Shown here piece by piece: positions 16,840-24,612 of a DNA stretch of 44,217 bases. Origin of the DNA: an uncultured Bacilli bacterium (GTDB taxonomy: Bacteria > Bacillota_I > Bacilli_A > RF39 > UBA660). The first letter of the stretch is position 1. Each line of letters opens with the position of its first letter. The notes under the pieces are model-generated. The model was given only the letters and a program-made list of their open reading frames with translations. It had not been told where the DNA came from and made no database searches. The position numbers and the translations under genes were made by a program. The DNA is taken from NCBI GenBank assembly GCA_944350285.1, contig CALVOL010000004.1, positions 1 through 44,217 of the forward strand, given 5' to 3'.

Positions 16840-18088
16840 AGAAGATTATGTGAGTATGCTTGCAAAGCAGTGTGTTCATTGTGTTACGAAGCCTTGTCAA
16901 GTTGGGTGTCCTTTAAATAATGATACGACTGGCTTTATTGCGTTAGCACGTGAGGGTAAATTTCGTGAAGCTTATGAACTTCTTTCTAAAACAACGGTTT
17001 TATCTTCTGTTTGCGGTCGAATTTGTCCGCATGAGAAACAGTGTCAAGGAATGTGTGTGAAACGTGTTAGTTATGAAGAGGTTTCTATTGGGGAGATTGA
17101 AGCGTTTATTGGTGATAAGGCATTAGAAAATCATTGGCAAGAAAAGCTTAATCTTCCTAATAAGAAAAAACGAGTTGCAGTTGTTGGAGGTGGGCCTTCG
17201 GGTCTTACATGTGCTGCTTTTTTGAGAAGAAAGGGATATCCTGTTACTATTTATGAAAGTCATGATTATTTAGGAGGATTACTTTATCATGGTATTCCTG
17301 ATTTTCGACTACCGAAGGATTTGCTTAAAAAAGTTATTGATAGTATTTTAGAGCTCGGAATAGAAGTGAAATATCAAGAAACGTTAGGAAAAACTTTTAC
17401 TTTACAGGATTTAGAAAGAGAGTATGATGCGATTTTCTTAGGGATTGGTGCGAATATATCTAATAAGATGAATATTCCTGGTGAAGATCTTGTTGGAGTA
17501 TATGGGGGTAATGAGCTTTTAGAAACACAAGGACATCCAGATTATACTGATAAAGTTGTAGTTGTTTCTGGTGGTGGAAATGTAGCGATGGATGTATCAC
17601 GAACCATTCAGAGAATGGGAGCTAAAAAAGTGTATGTTGTGTATCGACGTAGTGAGAAGGAAGCACCTGCTGAGGCAAAAGAAATTGAAGATGCAAGAAA
17701 AGAGGGAATTGAATTTTTGTTTCAAAATAATATCGTACGTGTTGTTGGTACTGATGTTGTTAGTGGGGTAGAACTGGTTCGAACAAAGTTAGTTTCTAAG
17801 GAAAATAGTAGTCGTCTTGTACCGGTGAATATCGAAGACTCAAATTATATACTTTCTTGTGATTATGTTATTATGGCGGTTGGTTCTAAACCTGATGAAA
17901 GTATTGTTTCGTCTTTGGGAGTTGCTTGTGACTCGAACGGTAAGATTATTATTGATGAGTCTGGACATACCTCTTTCGAGAAAGTATTTGCTGGTGGTGA
18001 TGTTGCAGGAGTAAAAGGAACGGTTGCCTTTGCGGCTAGATCTGGTAGAAACGCTTCCTATGCTATAGAGGAATATTTAAATTCATGA
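16832..18088 (+). CDS. GltD-like NAD(P)H/FAD oxidoreductase with Fe-S cysteines
   Basis: A 418-aa protein of the glutamate synthase small-subunit (GltD) type. The N-terminal region holds the Cys motifs CVHCVTKPCQVGCP and CGRICPHEKQCQGMC for two [4Fe-4S] clusters. It is followed by the FAD loop VVGGGPSGLTCA, the GGLLYHGIPDFRLPK block and the NAD(P) loop VSGGGNVAMD. The C-terminal FAD motif is VFAGGDVAG. It lacks the glutamate synthase large subunit and probably moves electrons between NAD(P)H and the hydrogenase-like partner. Its start overlaps the upstream stop by 8 bp, with TAGGAGGAG as ribosome binding site. Its TGA overlaps the next ATG. Confidence 0.92.
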   Translation: MNREDYVSMLAKQCVHCVTKPCQVGCPLNNDTTGFIALAREGKFREAYELLSKTTVLSSVCGRICPHEKQCQGMCVKRVSYEEVSIGEIEAFIGDKALENHWQEKLNLPNKKKRVAVVGGGPSGLTCAAFLRRKGYPVTIYESHDYLGGLLYHGIPDFRLPKDLLKKVIDSILELGIEVKYQETLGKTFTLQDLEREYDAIFLGIGANISNKMNIPGEDLVGVYGGNELLETQGHPDYTDKVVVVSGGGNVAMDVSRTIQRMGAKKVYVVYRRSEKEAPAEAKEIEDARKEGIEFLFQNNIVRVVGTDVVSGVELVRTKLVSKENSSRLVPVNIEDSNYILSCDYVIMAVGSKPDESIVSSLGVACDSNGKIIIDESGHTSFEKVFAGGDVAGVKGTVAFAARSGRNASYAIEEYLNS

Positions 18089-18856
18089 AAAAAAGCATAG
18101 TTATTTTTGTTCTTTTGGTGGGGGTGATTATCGTGGTTTTATTTTCTTTTTCTTCTTTTCAAAATCATGAAGAAAATCAAATTGCAGAATTTACAAAGGA
18201 AACTACTGTTGGGCAAGTAATTCATAATTCTTCTTTTGCTGATTTTGGTGAATTTCTATTTCCTTTGGATATTTCTATTCCAGAAAGTGCTACTTTGGAT
18301 GAATTAGAAGATTATTATACATGGTATCGTTATATGAATACAGATAAGACTGTAGAAATTTTAAATACTATGAAAAAGCAGGTGGATGCTGGTAATCAAA
18401 TTTTTTATCCTATTTATACGGAAGAAGAGATGAGAAAAGAACCAGATAAGAGAAATACAGGATTATTCTTTTTTCGAGGTAATTCAGGTTCTAAATTTGC
18501 TATTCTTAATGCTGGTGGAGGGTTTATGTATGTCGCCGCAATGCAAGATAGTTTTCCACATGCTTTAGAAATTAGTAAGCAAGGATATAATGCCTTTTGC
18601 TCTTATTTATCGCTCGGGTGCTGATACAGCTATGGAGGATTTGGCACAAGCAGTAAAGTTTATTTTTGACCATCAAGATGAACTTCAAGTAGATGTGAGT
18701 GGATACTCTGTGTGGGGAGGAAGTGCTGATGGTATTCCATTTGAAAGATTTGGAACTCCAGAAGAAGTTAGTAATGTTGCTTTGTTTTTGGTAAGTGATG
18801 AGGCTAGTTATGTCAGGGGTTCTATTTATGGCGTGGATGGAGGAGCCGGTGCATAA
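18085..18856 (+). pseudogene. chimeric relic: alpha/beta hydrolase N-part joined to an SDR C-terminal tail
   Basis: From ATG 18085 (overlapping the GltD-like stop) the sequence reads as an anchored alpha/beta hydrolase: hydrophobic segment 4-24, then FAILNAGGGF (oxyanion region). An extra T in the TTTT run near 18595 shifts the frame. In the next frame it goes on as [20 protein letters not shown] to WGGSAD, the nucleophile elbow. Immediately after that it turns into [20 protein letters not shown] plus SDEASYVRG and VDGG, which is the C-terminus of short-chain dehydrogenases. The catalytic Asp and His of the hydrolase are missing. It therefore appears to result from a deletion that fused two genes, and it is almost certainly not functional as either enzyme. 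Confidence 0.75.
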
Positions 18857-18857
18857 A

Positions 18858-18885
18858 AAAATGATGGCTTAGTTGTCATCATTTT
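18858..18885. terminator. bidirectional terminator between the redox operon and merR
   Basis: AAAATGATG (18858-18866) and CATCATTTT (18877-18885) form a perfect 9-bp stem. It overlaps the 3' end of the minus-strand regulator gene. Confidence 0.7.
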
Positions 18886-19279
18886 CTAATGGTAGTAAGT
18901 TACTGTAGTATTCTTTTTTGCCACTTAATACATCATCGTAGAATTCTTGTTTCCAATGAATGTAATGAATACAGCTTTCTATTTCTTTGATTTTATTTTC
19001 TAATTCTTTTAATTTAATATCTAAAACTTTTTTTCTTTCAGGAATAGAAGCTTTTCCTTGTAAACAAAGTTCTACATATTCTTTCATTTCCATGATGCTC
19101 ATGCCACAGTTTTTTAAACAAGAAAGACTTTTTATCCATTCGATGTCACGGTCACTGAAAACGCGGTAGTTGTTTTTGTCTCTTTTTACGTTTGGAACGA
19201 GTCCTTCATTGCAATAAAATTTTAAAGTATCATAAGTAAGACCTGATGCTTCACAGGCTTGTTTCATCGTATATAACAT
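18869..19279 (-). CDS. MerR-family regulator, NmlR/AdhR-like
   Basis: A 136-aa MerR-type activator. The N-terminal winged helix-turn-helix has MKQACEASGLTYDTLKFYCNEGLVP and NNYRVFSDRDIEWIKSLSCLKN (residues 1-60). A long dimerisation helix follows (about 80-110). C54 lies in the position of the reactive Cys of NmlR/AdhR-type aldehyde sensors (S-C-L-K-N-x-G-M), with C58 nearby. By family it twists 19-bp-spacer promoters into an active form upon thiol or electrophile stress. A 19-bp-spacer site lies 26 bp upstream of its start and two more precede the reductase and hydrogenase operons. RBS GAAAGGAAG precedes the ATG. Confidence 0.88.
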   Translation of the reverse strand: MLYTMKQACEASGLTYDTLKFYCNEGLVPNVKRDKNNYRVFSDRDIEWIKSLSCLKNCGMSIMEMKEYVELCLQGKASIPERKKVLDIKLKELENKIKEIESCIHYIHWKQEFYDDVLSGKKEYYSNLLPLENDDN

Positions 19280-19304
19280 TTTTTTACTTCCTTTCGAAAA
19301 TCGC

Positions 19305-19335
19305 TTGACCGGGAGTTATTCCCTTGTTGTGCACT
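19305..19335 (+). promoter_or_regulatory. MerR-type operator (site C) between merR and the divergent hydrolase gene
   Basis: TTGACC (19305-19310) is followed by 19 bp and TGCACT (19330-19335). It matches site A at 22 of 31 positions without gaps and has GGGA-N5-TCCC in the spacer. The -10 is poor, so it may be an operator for merR autoregulation, a strictly activated promoter, or decayed along with the broken gene downstream. Confidence 0.6.
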
Positions 19336-19439
19336 CACATTGTACTAGATAAAGTGAAATTAGTCAATGAAAGGAGTTGGAATTTGTAGTTAGTATTTTA
19401 TAGACTGGATAATTTAAGTGAAATTAAAGGGTGGTGTTT

Positions 19440-20350
19440 ATGAAAATTTCTTATGTTCTTCTGTTTCTTGTAGTAGTGTTTCTTGTGGCTTTTGTTATTT
19501 TGTTTCATCGTTCTTTGGAAAATGATGTCAATGTTTATGATTACTATTCTGGAGGACAAAGAGAAAATGTAGAAAGTAGTCAAATTATTCCTTTATGGGA
19601 CGAAGACAATATTCCTACTGAGACTATTTATACAGAGAATACTGGTAATTATTTTGATGACCCAGGATTTGTTCCATATACGACACATTATGAGGCAGAA
19701 GGAGATGCGAAGGGGCTGTATTGATTAATCCAGGAGGAGATGTTCAATTTCGTTCGGAAACTACGGAAGGACAAGAAGTCGCTCAAAAGCTTAGCAGTTT
19801 AGGATATGTTACTTTTGTGGTTCATTACCGTGTGCGTCCTTATACTATGCAAGAAGGGGCTCTTGATTTAGCACGGGCGGTTCGATATGTCAGAAGTCAT
19901 GCTGATGATTATCAGATTGATGAAGAGGATATTGCTATTATTGGTTTTTCAGCAGGCGGTATCTTGTGCGGTGAAGAAGTTTTGCATTATGACGGGTTTG
20001 TAAATGGAACTTCTTTGGACGCTTCTTATGTTCCAGATGAACTTGATGAAGTTTCGGCTGATGTTAGTGCGGTGGGAATGATTTATGCTTTTTATGGTAG
20101 ACTTTCTGTTGCAAGTCGTGATGTCGAAATGCTTCGAAATGCAAATTTGCCACCGACATTTTATGTTTATGGAACGGAAGATCCATTTTATGATGAGATG
20201 AATGCATCTGTAGCTACTTTACAGGAGGCTCAAGTTTCCGTTGATGTTCATGTGTTAGAAAATATGCCTCATGGGTTTGGAATTGGTCGTGAAGACTCTC
20301 AATGGATTATTCCTTTTGATGAGTGGTTGTCAAATATTTTTGAAAATTAG
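19440..20350 (+). pseudogene. membrane-anchored alpha/beta hydrolase, broken by a one-base shift
   Basis: ATG 19440 behind AAAGGGTGG starts a protein with an N-terminal hydrophobic anchor (about 4-23). The frame is lost at the GGGG run at about 19710-19713. With one more G it would read KGAVLINPGGD and continue unbroken to 20350, giving about 303 residues. The second part has all parts of an esterase-like catalytic triad: the oxyanion region INPGGD, the nucleophile elbow GFSAGG, Asp in YGTEDPF, and His in MPHGFG. It resembles the relic at 18085-18856 and is probably its paralogue. If the base loss is an error, this is a normal exported esterase/lipase. Confidence 0.7.
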
Positions 20351-20404
20351 TTTTTAAAATTAGAAAAGCTGTGAATGATAAGGAATATTAAAAAAAGTTA
20401 AATT

Positions 20405-20451
20405 AAAAATCAAGGGCGAACGAATCAAGTTCATCTTTACCCTTGATTTTT
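20405..20451. terminator. bidirectional terminator, 12-bp stem
   Basis: AAAAATCAAGGG (20405-20416) and CCCTTGATTTTT (20440-20451) pair perfectly. A small GAAC/GTTC stem sits inside the 23-nt loop. It separates the hydrolase relic from the convergent ATPase gene. Confidence 0.85.
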
Positions 20452-20489
20452 ATTGTGTAATTATAGTAGTTATTAAATAAAGTTTGTCT

Positions 20490-21794
20490 TTATTTTTTAA
20501 TACAAAATGTTGCATATAATGGTATAGATTTTATGTTATTTTCAAAGCCAAAATTTTTTGTGGAAATTCTTATGGCATATTTTGGTTTATATTTATTCAT
20601 ATAAATATTTAGGCTTTTGCTTCCTATTCGATCGTTTGCTTTTACTTCAATAGGGATGATACCATCATCATTGTATAAAATAAAATCAATTTCTGCAAGA
20701 TTACCTGACTCCCAGTATATTAATGGGATATTATTTGCCACTAATTGGGTTGCTACATAGTTTTCTGTAATAATTCCTTTATACTGCGTGAGATTATCTA
20801 AAATAACATCATTGTATTTTATTTGTAGCATGCTGAGTAATATGCCTGTATCACTTAAATATAATTTAAAATAGTCATCATCTATAAATCCTAATGGGGG
20901 GATTTCTGGTTTTTTTAACAGACAACATTTGTGTACCATTGTGCTAGAAAGTAGCCAATTTAATGCAGTTTCATAATCTCTTTTCCGAGCAACTGATGAT
21001 ATTTTTCCATACTGAAATTTATTGCTTACGTTTCCTAATTGAGATGGAATAGATTTGTAGATAGCTTCGATTTTGCTTGCTTCAAATTTATTTAGAACAT
21101 ACTTATTCATATCATTTAAATAAGAAATAAAAATGTCTTCAATAATGGTTTTATCAAATTTTAAGATATCTTTTTCATTTTTTAACCAATTTTGTATTGC
21201 TTCTGGCATGCCACCTATACACAAATAGATACGATATAAATTCAAAGCTTTTTCATGTAAATAAATATCCATGGCTTTATTTTGGCTATAACATTTTTTG
21301 ATTTCTTCTATTAAGGCATTGCTTCCATTTGCGGTCAAAAATTCTTCAAAATCCATTGGATACATAGTAAGCATTTTAACTTTTCCTACTGGGAAAGATG
21401 AATGTAATCTTTTTAATTTTACGCCTAATAAACTGCCAGCACAAATTATTTTAAATGGTTTTTCATTTTCGTTAAAGTATTTTAAGGCACTTATTAGTTC
21501 TTCACTTTCTTGTATTTCGTCAAAAAAGATAATTGTATTTTCTAAGTCAATATCTTTATCTAAATATATTTTCATTCGATTAAATTTTTCTTCTATATTT
21601 ATATTTTCTTTAAAGATGTTAATAATTTCTGGTTGCTCTAAAAGATTAATATAAATATATTTTTTAAATTCGTTTTTACAAAATTCGTTAATAATATATG
21701 TCTTTCCAATTTGTCTTGCACCTATTATTATTAATGGTTTTTCTAAATTTGTATTTTTCCAGTTTATAAGTTCTTGATATATTTTTCTTTGCAT
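20490..21794 (-). CDS. AAA ATPase with DUF4143 / PD-(D/E)XK-like C-terminus (copy 1)
   Basis: A 434-aa ATP-binding protein of the AAA_14-DUF4143 type. It has Walker A GARQIGKT (25-32), Walker B IIFFDEIQE, and sensor ICAGSLLG. The C-terminal domain has AEIDFILYNDDGIIPIEVKA, a PD-(D/E)XK-like core (D, then E-x-K). Such proteins are widespread and often occur in several divergent copies; no function is established. The gene stands alone. Its promoter (-35 TTGCAT, 17 bp, -10 TATAAT on the minus strand) is directly preceded by three 20-bp direct repeats at a 33-bp period, suggesting dedicated, possibly self-made control. Confidence 0.9.
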   Translation of the reverse strand: MQRKIYQELINWKNTNLEKPLIIIGARQIGKTYIINEFCKNEFKKYIYINLLEQPEIINIFKENINIEEKFNRMKIYLDKDIDLENTIIFFDEIQESEELISALKYFNENEKPFKIICAGSLLGVKLKRLHSSFPVGKVKMLTMYPMDFEEFLTANGSNALIEEIKKCYSQNKAMDIYLHEKALNLYRIYLCIGGMPEAIQNWLKNEKDILKFDKTIIEDIFISYLNDMNKYVLNKFEASKIEAIYKSIPSQLGNVSNKFQYGKISSVARKRDYETALNWLLSSTMVHKCCLLKKPEIPPLGFIDDDYFKLYLSDTGILLSMLQIKYNDVILDNLTQYKGIITENYVATQLVANNIPLIYWESGNLAEIDFILYNDDGIIPIEVKANDRIGSKSLNIYMNKYKPKYAIRISTKNFGFENNIKSIPLYATFCIKK

Positions 21795-21814
21795 CAGTTA
21801 ATCACCTTACTTGC

Positions 21815-21843
21815 ATTATACATTAAATTTATATAAAATGCAA
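21815..21843 (-). promoter_or_regulatory. promoter of DUF4143 ATPase copy 1
   Basis: Reading the minus strand, TTGCAT (21843-21838) and TATAAT (21820-21815) are 17 bp apart. AAGGTGATT precedes the ATG at 21794. The repeat array begins 5 bp beyond the -35. Confidence 0.75.
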
Positions 21844-21848
21844 TTACA

Positions 21849-21934
21849 TTTCACGTTTTTGGCACATATTTTTGCTTTGGGTTTCACATTTTTGGCACAT
21901 AATGCTGTATCAACTTTCACGTTTTTGGCACATA
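21849..21934 (-). repeat. three 20-bp direct repeats, exact 33-bp period (iteron-like)
   Basis: Units lie at 21849-21868, 21882-21901 and 21915-21934. On the minus strand the unit reads TATGTGCCAAAAACGTGAAA; the middle copy differs by one base (T for C). The spacers are 13 bp and differ from one another, so selection acts on the unit and on the period. The 33-bp step is close to three helical turns, placing all units on one face of the DNA. The array lies just upstream of the -35 of the DUF4143 ATPase gene. Confidence 0.92.
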
Positions 21935-22013
21935 GTGTTAGTTTTTCTATAAGTTTTTTGTTAAATTTTTTTAAGATAGTGCTTTTTCTGATTATAGTTT
22001 TGGGGTGTTACTC

Positions 22014-22056
22014 TTGCAAAATTGTAACATTTTTTGCTTTTTTTTCGTGCTATAAT
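22014..22056 (+). promoter_or_regulatory. BceR-type operator and -10 box of two-component module 1
   Basis: TTGCA-AAAT-TGTAA (22014-22027) matches the Bce-type operator consensus TNACA-N4-TGTAA except for one base. TATAAT (22051-22056) follows after exactly 23 bp, with no good -35. The same element and spacing recur at 29127-29169. Confidence 0.65.
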
Positions 22057-22078
22057 AAAAGGAAAGGAGTGAACTCTA

Positions 22079-22741
22079 ATGAAAAAAATTATGATTGTAG
22101 AAGATGATAAAGTTATTTGTCAAGAACTAGAGGAAATGCTTAATCATGCTGGATATGAAGCGGTTGTTTTACAAGATTTTTCGAAAGCTACTGAAGAAAT
22201 CTTGGCTTCTTCTGTTGATTTAGTGTTACTTGATATTAATATTCCTGTTATTAATGGAGAAGTTTTACTTAAAAGTATTCGAGAGAAGTCAGAGGTTCCT
22301 ATTATTATGGTAACCAGTCGTAATAATGAAACAGATGAAGTATTATCGATGAGTTTTGGAGCAGATGATTATATTACAAAGCCTTATAATCCAAATATTT
22401 TGCTTCTTCGGATTGGGGCTGTACTAAAAAGAGCCGGAAAGAATAATGATGTTACAACTTATAGAAATTTAAATGTAAATGCGAAGAAAGGTGTTTTGAG
22501 TGATGGTGAAAGAGAACTTTGGTTAACGAAGAATGAAATGATAATTTTTCAATTTTTGCTTAATCATCAAGGAAGTATTGTTAGTCGTGATGATTTAATG
22601 ACTGACTTGTGGAATAATGATGAATATATTAATGATAATGCTCTTACAGTAAATATTAGTCGACTTAGAGCAAAGCTTACTGAGTTTGGAATAGAGAATG
22701 CGATTGAAACAAGAAAGGGACAAGGGTATATTTTATTATGA
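22079..22741 (+). CDS. OmpR/PhoB-family response regulator, BceR-like
   Basis: A 220-aa regulator. The receiver domain has the acidic pair ED (8-9), phospho-acceptor D52 (VLLDINIP), Thr in MVTSR and Lys in ITKPY. The winged-helix output domain follows from about 125 (LTKNEMIIFQFLLNH, then NDNALTVNISRLRAKL, RKGQGYIL). It is paired with the intramembrane-sensing kinase downstream through an ATGA start/stop overlap. By analogy with BceRS-type systems it should activate the adjacent ABC transporter when a cell-wall-active peptide is sensed. The ATG is preceded by AAAGGAGTG. Confidence 0.9.
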   Translation: MKKIMIVEDDKVICQELEEMLNHAGYEAVVLQDFSKATEEILASSVDLVLLDINIPVINGEVLLKSIREKSEVPIIMVTSRNNETDEVLSMSFGADDYITKPYNPNILLLRIGAVLKRAGKNNDVTTYRNLNVNAKKGVLSDGERELWLTKNEMIIFQFLLNHQGSIVSRDDLMTDLWNNDEYINDNALTVNISRLRAKLTEFGIENAIETRKGQGYILL

Positions 22742-23754
22742 AGTTTTCATTGTTTTTAAAAGATAAATTTGTTTTTATTCTGTTATTTTTTCTTTTTTTC
22801 TTTTTGTTAATTTTATTGTTTTTTGCATTTAAAGTTCCTGTAGTTCTTTCCAATGTTGTTCTTTTTTCGATGCTTATTTTTGGAGTATTGGCTCTTTTTC
22901 TTGATTATTTTCGTAAGAAGTCTTTTTATAATACTTTTCTTTTAAATTTAGAACATTTGGACAAAAAGTATTTAGTATTAGAAACATTAGAAAGACCACG
23001 TTTTTATGAAGGACAACTTTTTTATGATGCTTTTTATGAAATTAATAAGGCTATGAATGAATATATTAAAAATTATGAATTTCAAATGAATGATTTTAAA
23101 GAATATATTGAAATGTGGATTCATGAAGTAAAAATTCCAATTGCTAGTTTGATTTTAATGCATCATAATCATGGAAATATGCCAAAAGAATATATTGGTC
23201 AGGTAAAAAAGTTGGATAATTATATTGATCAAATTCTTTATTATGTAAGAAGTGAGAATTTTGAACATGATTTTGTTATCAGTGAAGTACCTTTAGATAA
23301 AGTTCTTAAAAATGTGAATTTAAAAAATAAAGATGATTATTTAGAGAATGATATTCATTTAAGTGTTTCTAATGTTCGACATTCTGTTTTTAGTGATGCG
23401 AAATGGTTAGAGTTTATTATCAATCAACTTATTAACAATAGTATTAAGTATCAAAGAAATCATGTAGAAAGAGAGATACGAATTACTGGGGAAGATTATC
23501 CGGATTTTTTTGTTCTTTCGATTTATGATAATGGTATTGGAATACCACCTAGAGATATTGCAAGAGTTTTTGAGAAATCTTTTACTGGAGAAAATGGACG
23601 GACACATAGTAAGTCTACCGGTATGGGACTTTATATTGCTAAAAAGCTTTGTACTAAGTTAGGTCATAAAATAGAAATTTTTTCTGAAGTGAATGACCAT
23701 ACTATTGTAAAAATATCATTTGCTAAAAATCATTTCTATCAAATTGACGATTAA
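22738..23754 (+). CDS. intramembrane-sensing histidine kinase, BceS-like
   Basis: A 338-aa kinase with two N-terminal membrane helices (about 11-32 and 36-55) and almost no extracellular loop, the form typical of BceS kinases. These rely on the partner ABC permease for sensing. The phospho-acceptor is H129 in WIHEVKIPI. The ATPase domain shows an N box (NQLINNSIKY), DNGIGIPPRDI, the FEKSFTG box and STGMGLYIA. The start overlaps the regulator's stop (ATGA). An ABC ATPase gene begins 90 bp downstream. Confidence 0.92.
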   Translation: MKFSLFLKDKFVFILLFFLFFFLLILLFFAFKVPVVLSNVVLFSMLIFGVLALFLDYFRKKSFYNTFLLNLEHLDKKYLVLETLERPRFYEGQLFYDAFYEINKAMNEYIKNYEFQMNDFKEYIEMWIHEVKIPIASLILMHHNHGNMPKEYIGQVKKLDNYIDQILYYVRSENFEHDFVISEVPLDKVLKNVNLKNKDDYLENDIHLSVSNVRHSVFSDAKWLEFIINQLINNSIKYQRNHVEREIRITGEDYPDFFVLSIYDNGIGIPPRDIARVFEKSFTGENGRTHSKSTGMGLYIAKKLCTKLGHKIEIFSEVNDHTIVKISFAKNHFYQIDD

Positions 23755-23844
23755 TATTAAGATTTTGTAATGTTTGGTAATATTAAAGTAGCGACAAAAT
23801 TCTTTTTGTTTCGTAAAATGGGGTAGTAAACAAGGAGGAATAGT

Positions 23845-24612
23845 ATGGAAACAATTTTAAAAGTTGATAAAATTGAAAAGTATTATGGAAGTAGGTCTAG
23901 TCTTACAAAAGCTATTGATAATATTTCTTTTGAAGTAGAAAAGGGAGAATTTGTAGCTATTATGGGAGCAAGTGGCTCTGGTAAGACAACTTTACTAAAT
24001 TGTATTTCAACCATTGATAAAGTGACTAGTGGTCATATTTTTGTAGGTGGTATGGATATTACGAAATTAAAAGGTAATTCTTTAAATAAGTTTCGAAGAG
24101 AAGAATTAGGGTTTATTTTTCAAGATTTTAATTTGCTTGATACCTTAACGGCTTATGAAAATATTGCGCTTGCTTTATCTATTCAAAATACAAAAGTGAG
24201 TGAAATGGATACACGAATTAAGAAAGTGGCTCGAGAGTTAGATATTACAGATGTTTTAAAAAAATATCCTTATCAAATGAGTGGTGGACAAAAACAAAGA
24301 GTAGCAAGTGCGAGAGCTATTATTACAAATCCGAAGTTAGTTTTGGCAGATGAGCCGACTGGAGCACTAGACTCAAAGTCTGCTAAGATGCTTTTGGAGA
24401 GATTTCAATATTTAAATCAAGAGCTTTTAGCAACAATTTTAATGGTTACTCATGATGCATTTACAGCAAGTTATGCCACACGTGTTATCTTTATTAAAGA
24501 TGGTAAGATTTTTTCAGAACTTCGTAGAGGAGAGGATACCCGTAAAGAATTTTTTGACCGTATCATAGATGTGGTTACTTTACTTGGGGGTGACTTAAAT
24601 GATGCTTTGTAA
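23845..24612 (+). CDS. ABC transporter ATPase, BceA-like
   Basis: A 255-aa nucleotide-binding subunit of the MacB/BceA group. It has Walker A GASGSGKTT (41-49), Q-loop GFIFQDFNLLDTLTAYEN, signature MSGGQKQR, Walker B LVLADEPTGALDSKS and the switch His in MVTHD. It powers the FtsX-type permease that follows. The coding end overlaps the permease start by 11 nt. A weak TAAAAT lies 25 bp upstream, but no copy of the Bce-type operator with the 23-bp spacing was found before this gene, so it probably also relies on read-through from the kinase gene. Confidence 0.94.
   Translation: METILKVDKIEKYYGSRSSLTKAIDNISFEVEKGEFVAIMGASGSGKTTLLNCISTIDKVTSGHIFVGGMDITKLKGNSLNKFRREELGFIFQDFNLLDTLTAYENIALALSIQNTKVSEMDTRIKKVARELDITDVLKKYPYQMSGGQKQRVASARAIITNPKLVLADEPTGALDSKSAKMLLERFQYLNQELLATILMVTHDAFTASYATRVIFIKDGKIFSELRRGEDTRKEFFDRIIDVVTLLGGDLNDAL

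Noticed and set aside
16832-18088. Naming the FAD protein the glutamate synthase small subunit
   Set aside because: No GltB-type large subunit is near, while a hydrogenase-like gene overlaps it; a general GltD-like electron transfer role fits better.
21860-21880. TGGCAC followed by TTGC, looking like a sigma-54 (-24/-12) promoter
   Set aside because: The GG and GC are 11 bp apart instead of 10. The TGGCAC is part of the 33-bp-period repeat, and the other two copies have no TTGC.
21849-21934. Spaced direct repeats as a CRISPR array
   Set aside because: Units of 20 bp with 13-bp spacers are too short, there are only three, and no cas gene is present. The promoter position points to an operator array.
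23760-23820. A third Bce-type operator before the ATPase at 23845
   Set aside because: Only the TGTAA half is present, the other half matches poorly, and the distance to the TAAAAT box is about 43 bp instead of 23.
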